Shown here: piece after piece, positions 57,603 to 64,000 of the stretch | Layout: each line of letters starts with the position of its first letter | Numbering within the stretch: position 1 is the first letter of the stretch | DNA from: an uncultured Gammaproteobacteria bacterium | Lineage (GTDB): Bacteria; Pseudomonadota; Gammaproteobacteria; Eutrophobiales; Eutrophobiaceae | Length of the DNA: 64,000 bases | Assembly (NCBI GenBank): GCA_943788815.1 | Contig: CALSRS010000001.1 | Coordinates: 1,549,501-1,613,500, forward strand | Reading direction: 5' to 3' | Translations under genes and position numbers: made by a program | Notes under the pieces: generated by a model | Seen by the model: only the letters and a program-made list of their open reading frames with translations | The model's database searches: none | What the model was told of the DNA's origin: nothing

Positions 57603-57657
57603 ATTAATTTTTCTCCTAAACTCCTGAAATAACCTAATTAATTTACGCCTTTAAAAT

Positions 57658-57677
57658 ATAGCACTAAGTGCTATACT
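57658..57677 (+). promoter_or_regulatory. Palindromic operator overlapping the toxin-antitoxin -10 box
   Basis: ATAGCACTAAGTGCTAT (57658-57674) is a perfect 7-3-7 palindrome. TATACT at 57672-57677 overlaps its right arm. Binding of the downstream HTH antitoxin here would block RNA polymerase, the usual autoregulation of such operons. The in-frame GTG at 57683 is five bases after the -10 box. Confidence 0.6.
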
Positions 57678-57694
57678 TGTTTGTGAGATCAAGG

Positions 57695-58075
57695 ATGAAA
57701 ACTCGCATATTCAAAACCAGGGAATTTAACCGTTGGGCAATTAAAGAAGGCCTGCCTGACAGTACATTAATATCAGCGGTAACCGAAATGGAAACTGGTT
57801 TAGTCGATGCAAATCTGGGAGGCTTTGTTTATAAAAAACGAGTGCCGTTACAAAGCCGTGGCAAACGCGGCGGTGCACGCACACTAGTCGCGTTCAAAAC
57901 TGATGATAAGGCCTTTTTTATATATGGGTTCGCAAAAAACAAACGGTCAAATGTATTACCCGTTGAACTAAAGGCATTAAAATTATTAGCAACACAATTA
58001 TTATCGTATACCGATACAGAATTAACCATTGCGATAAACAAAAAAGAATTAATAGAAATTTACAAACATGAATGA
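57695..58075 (+). CDS. RelE/HigB-like toxin of a type II toxin-antitoxin pair (COG4737-like)
   Basis: The 126-residue protein starts MKTRIFKTREFNRWAIKEG and has a GGFVYKKRVPLQSRGKRGGARTL core, followed by FFIYGFAKN, the pattern of the COG4737 branch of RelE-type mRNA-cleaving toxins. Family start conservation favours the ATG at 57695, but the only Shine-Dalgarno-like bases touch it. A GTG at 57683 would suit a leaderless transcript and add four residues. It overlaps the antitoxin gene by eight bases, toxin first. Confidence 0.82.
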   Translation: MKTRIFKTREFNRWAIKEGLPDSTLISAVTEMETGLVDANLGGFVYKKRVPLQSRGKRGGARTLVAFKTDDKAFFIYGFAKNKRSNVLPVELKALKLLATQLLSYTDTELTIAINKKELIEIYKHE

Positions 58076-58373
58076 TTCAATCTTATCAACTGTCCACAAA
58101 ACTGCCAGAGGACTGAAAAAGGCGGGGCTATTAGAAGAAACCACCATGCGTGAGTTTGATGCCTTATGCTTGCCGCCTGTTCAGGAATTCAGCGCAAAGC
58201 AAATCAAACGCATCAGACTTAAACAAAAAGCCAGCCAGGCCGTATTTGCTGCTTATCTGAATACCAGTAAATCTACCGTACAGAAATGGGAACAAGGCCA
58301 AAAAAAACCCAACGGCCCCTCTTTAAAGCTACTTAATCTTGTAGATAAAAAAGGCCTCAAAGCCCTGGCATAA
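58068..58373 (+). CDS. HTH antitoxin (COG2944-like) of the toxin-antitoxin pair
   Basis: The 101-residue protein has a C-terminal XRE-type helix-turn-helix (about residues 44-98: SAKQIKRIRLKQKASQAVFA, LNTSKSTVQKWEQGQKKP) typical of antitoxins paired with COG4737 toxins. It should neutralise the toxin and repress the operon at the palindrome at 57658. Translation is coupled by the eight-base overlap. Confidence 0.85.
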   Translation: MNDSILSTVHKTARGLKKAGLLEETTMREFDALCLPPVQEFSAKQIKRIRLKQKASQAVFAAYLNTSKSTVQKWEQGQKKPNGPSLKLLNLVDKKGLKALA

Positions 58374-58383
58374 ACAAACCTTT

Positions 58384-58735
58384 CGTCATTCTTGTGCATA
58401 CCCTATACTCGTCATTCCCACGCAGGCGGGTATCCCCTTCCCTTAGGGAAGGTAGGATGGGGTCATTTACAATCCCGCCATCAGGCGACCTTATTTAAAA
58501 GTAAAATCTTGTTAATCTTGTAAATCCTTTCTATTAAACATTTTCCTTACATCCTGTTAATCCTGTAAAATCCTGTTAATCACACCAGCCGTCATTCCCG
58601 CGAAAGCGGGTATCCACTTCCCATAGGGAAGGTAGGTTGGGGTCATTTACAGGGCCGCAGGCACACACATTAACGTCATTCTGGCGAAAGCCAGAATCTA
58701 ATAGAACAAACCCATCCGTAGGATGACATTATTAA
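58384..58735. repeat. Repeat mosaic between the antitoxin gene and fcl
   Basis: The 372-bp gap has no gene. In order it holds: a CGTCATTCCCACGCAGGCGG element (58408); CTTCCCTTAGGGAAG (58437); a CCCGCCATCAGGCG hairpin (58473); ATCTTGTTAATCTTGTAAAT (58506); ATCCTGTTAATCCTGTAAAA (58552); a CGTCATTCCCGCGAAAGCGG element (58591); CTTCCCATAGGGAAG (58617); and CGTCATTCTGGCGAAAGCCA (58674). The first and second halves are diverged copies of one another. Confidence 0.8.
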
Positions 58736-58745
58736 TACAATAACA

Positions 58746-59678
58746 ATGAAACAAACCTCAAAAATCTACATCGCTGGCCACCGCGGCCTGGTCGGCTCCG
58801 CGATCACTCGCCACCTGAAAAAGAATGGTTACAAAAACATCATATCCCGCACTAGTAAACAACTGGACCTTCGTGACGAACGCAAAGTAAATCGTTTCTT
58901 TGAAAAAGAACAGCCAGAATTTGTTTTTCTTGCTGCCGCCAGGGTCGGCGGCATTCTAGCAAACGACAGCTATCCAGTAGATTTTCTACAGGACAACCTG
59001 CAGATCCAGACCAACATCATCAGTAACGCATACCAAACTGGTACAAAAAAACTCCTCTTTCTCGGCTCCTCCTGCATCTACCCCAGAGACTGCCCCCAAC
59101 CCATGAAGGAAGAATACCTCCTAACAGGCCCACTGGAAAAAACCAACGAATGGTATGCCATCGCCAAGATCGCTGGCATTAAACTCTGCCAGGCCTATCG
59201 TAAGCAATACGGTTTCAATGCCATCAGCGCCATGCCCACTAACCTGTATGGCCCCAACGACAATTTTGATCTGCAAACCTCCCACGTACTCCCGGCACTC
59301 ATTCGAAAGTTCCATGAAGCAAAAGTAAACAATGAGCCGGAAGTCATTATCTGGGGAACAGGGACACCAAAAAGAGAATTTCTTTACATTGACGACCTGG
59401 CCGATGCCTGTCTATTCCTGATGCAAAACTATAATATCGAAGAGATCATCAATATCGGCGCAGGCGAAGACATTACCATCAGGGAGCTCGCGGAATTAAT
59501 TGGCACAGTGGTTAGCTACACCGGGAAATTGAGCTTCGATTCGAGCAAACCCGATGGCACCCCAAGAAAACTTCAGGACGTCACCAGATTAAATTCCGCA
59601 GGCTGGCGACATAAAAAGAACCTAAAAAATGGAATCAAATCCACCTACACCTGGTATTGCAAGAACCTGCCTCAATAA
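58746..59678 (+). CDS. fcl: GDP-L-fucose synthase
   Basis: Fcl (WcaG) epimerises and reduces GDP-4-keto-6-deoxymannose to GDP-L-fucose using NADPH. The 310-residue protein has the cofactor motif GHRGLVGSA at 11-19, FLGSSCIYPRDCPQP, the catalytic YAIAK near 137 and MPTNLYGPNDNFD. It completes the route begun by gmd. The next gene starts three bases after its stop. Confidence 0.95.
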   Translation: MKQTSKIYIAGHRGLVGSAITRHLKKNGYKNIISRTSKQLDLRDERKVNRFFEKEQPEFVFLAAARVGGILANDSYPVDFLQDNLQIQTNIISNAYQTGTKKLLFLGSSCIYPRDCPQPMKEEYLLTGPLEKTNEWYAIAKIAGIKLCQAYRKQYGFNAISAMPTNLYGPNDNFDLQTSHVLPALIRKFHEAKVNNEPEVIIWGTGTPKREFLYIDDLADACLFLMQNYNIEEIINIGAGEDITIRELAELIGTVVSYTGKLSFDSSKPDGTPRKLQDVTRLNSAGWRHKKNLKNGIKSTYTWYCKNLPQ

Positions 59679-59681
59679 ATA

Positions 59682-60650
59682 ATGATGAGCGCATTATCAA
59701 GACTCAGACATTCTCTATTACCTAAAGTCTTTTCCAGTATTGGTTGGCTTACAGTCAGCGCAACGCTTGTCTGGCTGCTCCTATTCACCCTGACGGGCGA
59801 AAAAATTACCCTGGTCCGCTGGGTAAGCTATGTCCTCCACTGGTTATCTGGACTACTGTTAATTCAAGCCATTCCATCATTCATTCTCAAAAAGAAGAAA
59901 TTGACAATTGCTCTGCTTTTACCAGGGATATTGCTCTTCCTTCCATATATCCATCTCTTCATCCCTTCTGGAACAGAAACACCACCAGGTCAACCCGTAT
60001 ATAAAGTCATGACCTACTCCAAGATGGGACGAAATCGAGATATCGAAGCCGTAGCCAATGTCGTCCTATCAGAAAGCCCTGACATTTTATTCATGCAGGA
60101 GATCAACCAGGAAGATTCAGAAAAACTCGTTACCCTGGTAAGCGATATGTATAACGGCAAACCTGTACATTATTATGCAGATCCCTTTAAAGGACTCATA
60201 TTAAGTCGATTTAGCATCACATCCAAAATGAAAAAAGGAGATTACTCACTGGTGGCTGAGATAGACATAGATGGAACCAAAACCTCTGTCTGGAACGTAC
60301 ACTTGCAAAAATCCATAACAGATACGCAGTTACAAGATAAGATGATTCAGCAATTGGTCAGTCAGGTCGAAAATACAGCAGGACCAATAATTGTCGCGGG
60401 TGATTTTAATGCGACAGAGGTTAACTATCCCTATCTTATGATGAAAAAGTATCTCAACAATGCATTTGAAGAAGCAGGATTTGGGTTCACTTTTCCATCA
60501 CCAGCAAGGCGCATGGGATCACTCACTCCATTTATGAGAATAGATTATATTTTCTATAGCGTACATTTTAATACAAATAAAACATATGTATTAAATGATA
60601 CTGGTGGTTCAGATCATTACCCTGTCGTTTCATATTTATATATGAATTAA
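59682..60650 (+). CDS. Membrane-anchored endonuclease/exonuclease/phosphatase-fold protein
   Basis: Three N-terminal hydrophobic helices (about residues 18-105) precede an EEP domain (about 108-322). EEP motifs are MQEIN (metal Glu) near 140, VWNVHLQ, VAGDFNATE near 240 and GGSDHYPV near the end. The first metal Asn of the family (usually TYN near the domain start) is Ser here (MTYSKMGRN). The layout matches membrane-attached EEP proteins of unknown substrate. It lies three bases after fcl and ends one base before the IS element, so a few native residues could be missing. Confidence 0.8.
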   Translation: MMSALSRLRHSLLPKVFSSIGWLTVSATLVWLLLFTLTGEKITLVRWVSYVLHWLSGLLLIQAIPSFILKKKKLTIALLLPGILLFLPYIHLFIPSGTETPPGQPVYKVMTYSKMGRNRDIEAVANVVLSESPDILFMQEINQEDSEKLVTLVSDMYNGKPVHYYADPFKGLILSRFSITSKMKKGDYSLVAEIDIDGTKTSVWNVHLQKSITDTQLQDKMIQQLVSQVENTAGPIIVAGDFNATEVNYPYLMMKKYLNNAFEEAGFGFTFPSPARRMGSLTPFMRIDYIFYSVHFNTNKTYVLNDTGGSDHYPVVSYLYMN

Positions 60651-60724
60651 GTGTAAGTCGTCAAAAGATTTGGGACAAAATAGCGTAAATATTAAGAGAG
60701 ACTTTTAACTATTATAGTCTTGTT

Positions 60725-61711
60725 TCACTGATTTATATATATTCTTAAATTTTCCTTTCTCCTCTGTTGTAATGTTTCGTATTTGATAATGGTTCTTCTA
60801 TCCATAATTTCATGATAGCGGCCAAAATACATATCTGCCGGCGTAATATTATCAAGTGACTCATGGTAACGTTCATGATTGTAGTATTGTACAAATTGCC
60901 GGATAGCATGTTCGAGTTCCCACGGATAATAATAGTGCTCCAGCTTCACGACGTTCTTCATGGAGCGGTGATATCGCTCTATCTTGCCTTGTGTCATGGG
61001 ATGGTACGGTGCGCCACGGGTGTGTTGCATCTGATATTTACTCAGATAATCCTTCAATTCCGAGGAGATATAACAAGGCCCGTTATCACTCAGTAAGCGA
61101 GGTCGGTGTTTGACCGTTATCTCGTTGACTCCCGTGGTCTCAATCGCCGCATCCAGCGTCTGCTTCACGTCATCAGCTGCCATGCTGGTTGTTAACTTCC
61201 AGGCAATGATGTAGCGGGAGTAATCATCTAGAACAGTGGACAGGTAATACCACCCCCAACCAACAATACGAAAGTAGGTGAAGTCAGTCTGCCAAAGCTC
61301 GTTGACTCGTCGTGTTGGATTCTGAAACGAATCACCCGCTTGCATCAGGATATAAGCAGGACTGGTAATGAGATCGTACTGCTTTAACAGTCGATAAACG
61401 CTGGATTCCGAGATGAAGTAGTTGTGCTCATCGGTGATGGTCCAGGCAAGTTCCCGAGGCGATTTGTCAGGGTACTGTAACGCGAGCTCCAGACACTGCT
61501 CCTTCACCATCTCAGGTATCTTATTCCAGAACTGTCTCGGGGACCGATTATCTGGCTCCAGGCCCTCTGGACCATCATCCAGGTATTGCCGATACCAACG
61601 ATAGAAACTGCTGCGGCTCACACCTAACTCGGCCAGAGTGCGTTTCACGGGTAATTCCGACGCCTCTACCAAGCGGATCACTTCCAGCTTTTCAGCTGCT
61701 GAAAGACTCAT
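60725..61711 (-). CDS. IS3-family transposase OrfB (DDE integrase)
   Basis: The 328-residue protein has an N-terminal helix-turn-helix (LGVSRSSFYRWYRQYL), an HTH_21-like segment and an rve integrase core. The DDE triad lies in WQTDFTYF (about 142), LLSDNGP (about 206) and GKIERYHRSM (about 242). It appears complete. Its ATG overlaps the OrfA stop in ATGA, in the -1 frame relative to OrfA. Confidence 0.93.
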   Translation of the reverse strand: MSLSAAEKLEVIRLVEASELPVKRTLAELGVSRSSFYRWYRQYLDDGPEGLEPDNRSPRQFWNKIPEMVKEQCLELALQYPDKSPRELAWTITDEHNYFISESSVYRLLKQYDLITSPAYILMQAGDSFQNPTRRVNELWQTDFTYFRIVGWGWYYLSTVLDDYSRYIIAWKLTTSMAADDVKQTLDAAIETTGVNEITVKHRPRLLSDNGPCYISSELKDYLSKYQMQHTRGAPYHPMTQGKIERYHRSMKNVVKLEHYYYPWELEHAIRQFVQYYNHERYHESLDNITPADMYFGRYHEIMDRRTIIKYETLQQRRKENLRIYINQ

Positions 61712-62067
61712 TCGTCTTCCCAGGTCGACTCCAAGCCAAGCACACTTTTTTTAAGTACCTCGTTCTTCAGCATGATGTCAGCCACCAGGCGTTTGAGCTG
61801 GTCATTTTCTTTCTTCAGGTCGGTCACTTCAGTGGAGTTTGCTTCCCGTTTTATATCGCCCGCCAGACGCTGTTTACCCGCTTCCAGGAACTCCTTACTC
61901 CAGCGGTAATACACGTTTTGATTCAATCCTTCACGGCGACACAGCTCGGCAATGCTTTCTTCTCCACGCATCCCTTCCAGTACAATTCGGATCTTTTCTT
62001 CAGAGGAATACTTCTTACGGGTACGACGACGTATATCTTTAACTAATTTCTCGCTATTATTGCTCAT
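61708..62067 (-). CDS. IS3-family transposase OrfA (HTH protein)
   Basis: The 119-residue protein is a HTH_Tnp_1-type DNA-binding component (RRTRKKYSSEEKIRIVLEGM, ELCRREGLNQNVYYRWSKEF) with a Leu-zipper-like C-terminus (LKKENDQLKRLVADIMLKNEVLKK). A run of seven A precedes the stop by about 35 nt, and the -1 frame is open from there into OrfB. Confidence 0.92.
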   Translation of the reverse strand: MSNNSEKLVKDIRRRTRKKYSSEEKIRIVLEGMRGEESIAELCRREGLNQNVYYRWSKEFLEAGKQRLAGDIKREANSTEVTDLKKENDQLKRLVADIMLKNEVLKKSVLGLESTWEDE

Positions 62068-62156
62068 AATGAGACTCCTATTTATAAGTTTAACTTATCA
62101 GAAGTCTCTCTTAGAAATCAGCTCAATTCTGTCTCATATGCTTTGACGGGATACAC

Positions 62157-62245
62157 ACGGGACTACTTAGGGGCGCCGATGCCAGTCCACCAATTGAGAG
62201 TGCCTTGATGACTTCACGACGGCTATAAGATTGAGGAATTTTCAT
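62157..62245 (-). pseudogene. N-terminal stump of a Tat-exported protein cut by the IS element
   Basis: An ATG at 62245 begins a frame with a twin-arginine signal: SYSRREVIKALSIGG then LASAPLSS. After about 29 residues it enters the IS terminal repeat and stops at a TGA a dozen codons later. No continuation is found beyond the left IS end, where an unrelated plus-strand gene ends. Tat signals usually belong to cofactor-loaded redox enzymes. Being divergent from nsrR, the lost gene may have served nitrogen-oxide metabolism (inference). Confidence 0.7.
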
Positions 62246-62275
62246 GTCTTCGCCTATAATTTTTTTGATTACATT

Positions 62276-62300
62276 AAACAGGTATTTAATATACCTCTTT
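62276..62300. promoter_or_regulatory. Palindromic operator candidate in the nsrR divergent region
   Basis: AGGTATTTAATATACCT (62280-62296) is a 6-5-6 palindrome that extends by three more A/T pairs after one mismatch to 62276-62300. It lies between the Tat gene stump and nsrR. TATAAT boxes for nsrR are at 62301-62306 and 62324-62329. The AT-rich palindromic form suits an Rrf2-family regulator such as NsrR. Confidence 0.5.
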
Positions 62301-62343
62301 TATAATGTATAGTATTTTTTCTCTATAATTTCGTCAAGTAAAG

Positions 62344-62775
62344 ATGCAACTTACGACTCATACTGACTACTCTCTAAGATTGTTAATATACCTGGCTATA
62401 ATAGGTGACGATACAACTGGGACCATACAATTAGCTGCAGACAGCTACGGAATTTCTGCAAATCATCTCGCAAAAGTAGCACAAACACTGGTCCAGCTTG
62501 GTTATATTCAAAGTCTTAGAGGTCGAGGCGGCGGGTTAAAACTGGCACTTCCTGCAAACAAAATAAACCTGGGTGACGTTGTACGAAACACTGAAAACCT
62601 GCGTTTGTTGGAGTGTTTTGGGGAAGATTCCAGTTGTCCTATAGTGCCTGCCTGCAACTTAAAACGGGTCCTGGCGATTGCCCAAAATGCTTTTTTAGAA
62701 ACGCTGGATGATTATTCACTAGCGGATTTGGTATCGAACAGACGGCAGTTGAATAAGTTACTAGAGGTGTCATAA
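62344..62775 (+). CDS. nsrR: Nitric-oxide-sensing transcriptional repressor NsrR (Rrf2 family)
   Basis: The 143-residue protein has an Rrf2 winged helix (MQLTTHTDYSLRLLIYLA, SYGISANHLAKVAQTLVQLG) and a cluster-binding loop with Cys91, Cys98 and Cys104 (ECFGEDSSCPIVPAC). Spacing and positions are close to NsrR of E. coli (Cys91, 96, 102), so a NO-sensitive FeS cluster is likely. GRGGG at the wing is also typical. It probably regulates itself and the divergent gene through the palindrome at 62276-62300. Confidence 0.9.
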   Translation: MQLTTHTDYSLRLLIYLAIIGDDTTGTIQLAADSYGISANHLAKVAQTLVQLGYIQSLRGRGGGLKLALPANKINLGDVVRNTENLRLLECFGEDSSCPIVPACNLKRVLAIAQNAFLETLDDYSLADLVSNRRQLNKLLEVS

Positions 62776-63004
62776 AGAAGGTGAGGGCTTAGGATCGGAG
62801 GGTGATGTGCTATTTATTGAACATTATAATGTAAATTTTGTTTTATAGTGTTCTGAATGATCAGTCTTGTCCGTCATGAAAAATTTTCATGCATGTTTCG
62901 AAAAATTTATCGCGCTGATACTTAACTCCTAACTCCTTACATGTTTATAAACAATAATCATTCCTACTCTTAAATATTTAACTTTCTTTTCATATTCTTA
63001 ACGC

Positions 63005-63041
63005 TATAATTTTTAAAATATTAATCGATGATTTAAAGGGG
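63005..63041 (+). promoter_or_regulatory. Promoter -10 and ribosome-binding site of the cytochrome b gene
   Basis: TATAAT at 63005-63010 and AAGGGGA at 63035-63041 precede the ATG at 63047. No good -35 is seen. The remaining gap from 62776 contains two ACTCCTA/ACTCCTT heptamers at about 62926 and nothing else recognisable. Confidence 0.5.
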
Positions 63042-63046
63042 AACTC

Positions 63047-63778
63047 ATGTCAGGATTAAAATCCTATGCAGTCTGGGACAAGACAACGCGAATATTCCAT
63101 TGGCTAAATGGCATCTGTATTTTATTACTGCTCATGTTTGGCGTGATGATATTAAATCACAATGCCATTGGCATTGATGGCACGGAAGAAATTATATTAA
63201 AGAAATTACATACCTTGGTTGGTTACGTTTTTCTCACCAATCTTATCTGGAGATACATATGGGGTTTTATTGGTAACCGTTATGCACGTTGGGGAGCAAT
63301 CCTTCCAGTTGGTAAGGGATTTATTGCATCACTTAAAGCATACCTGGCAGGATTCAAATCTGGTAAGCCAGTGCATTATCTGGGCCATAACCCGGCTGCA
63401 AGAATTAGTGTCACCTTGTTGTTTGTGTCGATCACTATTCAAGGGGCCACGGGTTTAGTTATTGCGGGAACTGACATTTTTTATCCGCCATTTGGTGGGT
63501 TTATACAGGAATGGATAGCCCCTGCTGGTGTTAACCCCGCAGATCTCTTGCCGGGGACTCGTGAATTATACGATCCAGATGCCTATGGCGAGATGCGAGC
63601 ATTTCGTTCACCTATTATCACAACACATTTATACAACTCGTATTTTCTCATGTGCATGATTCCTCTACATATCATTGGTGTAATCGTAACGGATATCAAA
63701 GAAGGCAGTGGTTTGATCTCTGCCATGTTTACCGGACGTAAGGTGTTTGATAGCGAGCCGGTGGATAGTGAAAAGTAG
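63047..63778 (+). CDS. Diheme cytochrome b561-type membrane subunit
   Basis: The 243-residue protein has four to five membrane helices. Candidate heme-ligand histidines are in RIFHWLNG (His18), LKKLHTLVGY (about 54), THLYN (about 199) and IPLHIIGV (about 211), the pattern of Ni/Fe-hydrogenase/thiosulfate-reductase type b cytochromes. It would pass electrons between the quinone pool or a c-type cytochrome and a partner enzyme; none is in view. It starts 270 bp after nsrR, so NsrR control is possible but not shown. Confidence 0.85.
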   Translation: MSGLKSYAVWDKTTRIFHWLNGICILLLLMFGVMILNHNAIGIDGTEEIILKKLHTLVGYVFLTNLIWRYIWGFIGNRYARWGAILPVGKGFIASLKAYLAGFKSGKPVHYLGHNPAARISVTLLFVSITIQGATGLVIAGTDIFYPPFGGFIQEWIAPAGVNPADLLPGTRELYDPDAYGEMRAFRSPIITTHLYNSYFLMCMIPLHIIGVIVTDIKEGSGLISAMFTGRKVFDSEPVDSEK

Positions 63779-63795
63779 TATTTTGACAGGATTAA

Positions 63796-64000
63796 CAAGA
63801 TTTACAGAATAATATTTTGCCATTTTGAAATTCATCTATTACCGTCATTCCCGCGAAAGCGGGAATCCAGTTAAAGATGTGCGCCTCAGGCACACATTAA
63901 CTGATTAGATGCTGGTTTACACCAGCATGACGAGTAATTGCACAGTACAAATCAGGCCGTCATTCCCGCCTCGACTTTGTCTCCTCGAACGCTGTTCCAG
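63796..64000. repeat. Repeat mosaic at the right window edge
   Basis: GACAGGATTAACAAGATT (just after the cytochrome stop) is followed by CGTCATTCCCGCGAAAGCGG (about 63843), GTGCGCCTCAGGCACAC (about 63877), GATGCTGGTTTACACCAGCA (about 63908) and the start of another CGTCATTCCCGC element at about 63959. No gene is visible before the edge. Confidence 0.75.

Larger units (their letters stand above)
60651..62156 (-). mobile_element. IS3-family insertion sequence
   Basis: The element carries two transposase genes on the minus strand. Imperfect terminal inverted repeats of about 54 bp (GTGTA...CGTCAAA...TAAGAGAGACTT) run 60651-60704 and 62156-62102; the inner 12 bp TAAGAGAGACTT are identical at both ends. 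The ends are TG...CA if counted from 60652 and 62155. No target-site duplication is evident: the flanks are TTAAG and CACGG. The right end has cut off a Tat-exported protein gene. Confidence 0.88.

Overview
The window is an AT-rich stretch of a gammaproteobacterial chromosome. Two blocks support this. One is pilMNOPQ-aroK-aroB ... gltB-gltD-hemE next to a divergent mrcA. The other is priA-argS-SPOR gene. Both follow the gene order I know from Pseudomonas and relatives, and miaB-ybeZ-ybeY-corC-lnt and thiS-thiG-trmB point the same way. I cannot name a genus.

Layout. 1-8.5 kb is catabolic and signalling: the start of a glutathione-dependent formaldehyde dehydrogenase, a Met/His/Cys-rich exported protein, pobA with an AEC transporter, a cyclic-nucleotide-domain protein, an aromatic-acid MFS transporter, an alpha/beta hydrolase, then a six-TM protein, a PP2C phosphatase and a small divergent kinase. 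8.5-14.8 kb is an NAD-dependent molybdenum formate dehydrogenase operon (fdsGBA-fdhD-fdsD plus an FmdB-like gene). 14.9-20.1 kb is the miaB-ybeZ-ybeY-corC-lnt operon. 20.2-44.3 kb is mostly housekeeping: a DUF368 lipid-carrier transporter, hemE, gltBD, dgt, aroBK, the type IV pilus operon, PBP1a, priA, argS and a SPOR protein. At 44.4 kb the conserved order breaks. A sulfotransferase-like gene, an acyltransferase remnant and two tRNA-Gly(CCC) genes follow; the tRNAs bracket two exported proteins of unknown function and a 28-bp tRNA fragment. 49.6-54.8 kb carries a receiver-like protein lacking the phospho-Asp, an MBL-fold hydrolase, thiSG, trmB, cysQ and yrfG. 55-64 kb holds GDP-fucose genes (gmd, fcl) separated by a toxin-antitoxin pair, an IS3-type element that has cut off a Tat-exported protein next to nsrR, and a cytochrome b.

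From 52 kb onward nearly every intergenic gap is filled by modular hairpin repeats: a CGTCAT...ATCCA family, a CCGCC/GGCGG hairpin and a GACAGGATTAAC family. The last also occurs sparsely further left, always between genes. A 26-bp and a 7-bp tandem array lie among them.

How genes may work together. The formaldehyde dehydrogenase at the left edge and the formate dehydrogenase could form a formaldehyde-to-CO2 route yielding NADH. The esterase-like hydrolase, aromatic-acid MFS and PobA could form an entry route for 4-hydroxybenzoate-type compounds, although no ring-cleavage genes are in view. The most notable unexplained items are the six-TM/PP2C/kinase module, the tRNA-bracketed exported pair, the pseudo-receiver beside an MBL hydrolase, the repeat mosaic, and a set of genes whose start codons lie directly behind a -10-like hexamer (possible leaderless transcripts).
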